DNA from: Martelella mediterranea
GTDB lineage: Bacteria; Pseudomonadota; Alphaproteobacteria; Rhizobiales; Rhizobiaceae
Direction of reading: 5' to 3'
Length of the DNA stretch: 64,000 bases
NCBI RefSeq assembly: GCF_004342225.1
Contig: NZ_SMAR01000012.1
Location: 41,178-105,177, forward strand
In this document: one piece after another, positions 63,291-64,000 of the stretch
How the letters are laid out: each line of letters begins with the position of its first letter
Numbering within the stretch: the stretch's first letter is position 1
Notes under the pieces: generated by a model
The model's database searches: none
What the model saw: only the letters and a program-made list of their open reading frames with translations
What the model was told of the DNA's origin: nothing
Made by a program: the position numbers and the translations under genes

Positions 63291-64000
63291 TTATGCTGCT
63301 TGTTTTTGATGTTGCAAGCGGCGTTGTCGGATTGTCTGTTTCTTGACCTTTTCTCTTTCCCTGAGAATGGCTTTGTCGCGACCGAAGTAGACGTCAGCTG
63401 GTGTGACGTTGTTCAGGCTCTCGTGGTAACGCTGGTTGTTATAATATTCGACGAAGGCCCCGATCTGACGTTCAAGATCGCCTGGCAAATAGTAGTTTTC
63501 CAGCAGAACCCTGTTTTTCATGGTCTGGTGCCAACGTTCGATTTTGCCTTGGGTCTGCGGGTGCAATGGTGCGCCGCGGACATGCGTCATTTTCTGATCC
63601 TCCAACCACTTGGCCAGATCGCCAGAGATGTAGCATGAGCCGTTGTCGCTGAGCAGACGTGGCTTGTGCCGCACAACCGCCTGGTCGCAGCCTGATGTTG
63701 TCAGAGCCAGCTCAATCGTATCTGTCACATCTTCGGCCCGCATATTTGTGCAGAGTTTCCAGGCGATGATGTAGCGGCTGTAATCATCCAAGATCGTGCT
63801 GAGATAATACCATCCCCAACCGATGATCTTGAAGTAGGTGAAGTCTGTTTGCCACATCTCGTTGATGGCTGTGGTTTTGTCTTTGAATTCCTCCGCCGCT
63901 TTGACCACCACATAATCAGGGGCAGTAATCAGATCAGCAGCTTTGAGAATGCGGTAAGCCGATGATTCAGATATAAAATACCGCTTATCATCCGTGTATT
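63291..64000 (-). CDS. IS3-family transposase OrfB (partial, runs off the window)
   Basis: The DDE integrase-core transposase is open to the right window edge, so the N-terminus is missing. The catalytic residues are in MWQTDFTYFK (first D), LLSDNGSCY (second D) and QTQGKIERWHQ (E). The tail ESLNNVTPADVYFGRDKA is typical of IS3 OrfB. The element's end lies near 63,236-63,290, just after the 214-aa ORF. It may have interrupted the prophage late region. Confidence 0.92.
   Translation of the reverse strand, partial: YTDDKRYFISESSAYRILKAADLITAPDYVVVKAAEEFKDKTTAINEMWQTDFTYFKIIGWGWYYLSTILDDYSRYIIAWKLCTNMRAEDVTDTIELALTTSGCDQAVVRHKPRLLSDNGSCYISGDLAKWLEDQKMTHVRGAPLHPQTQGKIERWHQTMKNRVLLENYYLPGDLERQIGAFVEYYNNQRYHESLNNVTPADVYFGRDKAILREREKVKKQTIRQRRLQHQKQAA

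Overview
The window looks like a chromosome segment of an alphaproteobacterium of the order Hyphomicrobiales, most probably family Brucellaceae (Brucella/Ochrobactrum/Pseudochrobactrum group). This rests on the gene order murA - DUF2948 - hisD - UPF0262 - infA - maf - yacG, the M17 aminopeptidase followed by an NlpC/P60 protein, and moderate-GC codon use. It is inference from gene content, not from a marker gene.

Bases 1-24,090 are mainly core chromosome. In order they hold: a GH28-GH105 pectin-degrading fusion cut by the left window edge; a three-gene PF04392-type ABC importer; an AT-rich insert with a Pro/Gln-rich ORF; ung; an aldehyde dehydrogenase; a RidA protein; a copper module (copZ-like chaperone and copA behind a CueR/MerR-type promoter); adhE behind a perfect FNR box; an NlpC/P60 hydrolase and M17 aminopeptidase pair; a TPR lipoprotein; and the yacG/maf, infA and UPF0262/hisD/DUF2948/murA genes. 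A tRNA-Thr(GGT) closes this part.

Bases 24,091-46,131 are an accessory region that starts at the tRNA-Thr 3' end with an integrase remnant. Its first part (24.4-30.8 kb, visibly GC-richer) is a redox/thiol module: a LysR regulator divergent from a glutaredoxin-AhpD-like fusion, a DUF1772-like membrane protein, a MarR regulator with a Cys/His tail and a palindromic operator, a CPVC thioredoxin-like protein, a secreted protein and a class I glutamine amidotransferase. Next comes an IS graveyard (30.8-34.1 kb) with IS256 and IS3 remnants, a PLD-family protein, and broken helicase and exonuclease genes. The third part (34.2-46.1 kb) resembles a defence island: two inverted paralogous metallophosphoesterases bracket kptA, hipBA and a SIR2-domain NADase-like gene. 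It is followed by an AT-richer two-gene unit, an unknown 289-aa protein plus a 767-aa SF1 helicase, which is the best candidate here for an undescribed system.

Bases ~46,150-62,366 are a Mu-like transposable prophage in canonical order: S24 repressor (minus strand), ner, ParB-like, MuA, MuB, DUF3164, gemA, mor-like, lysis cassette (amidase, holin, nested spanins), DUF2730, gp26-like, small and large terminase, portal and gpF with a C-terminal PBECR-like nuclease domain. Head protease, capsid and tail genes are not seen. The module is followed by an orphan ORF and an IS3-family transposase that runs off the right edge.
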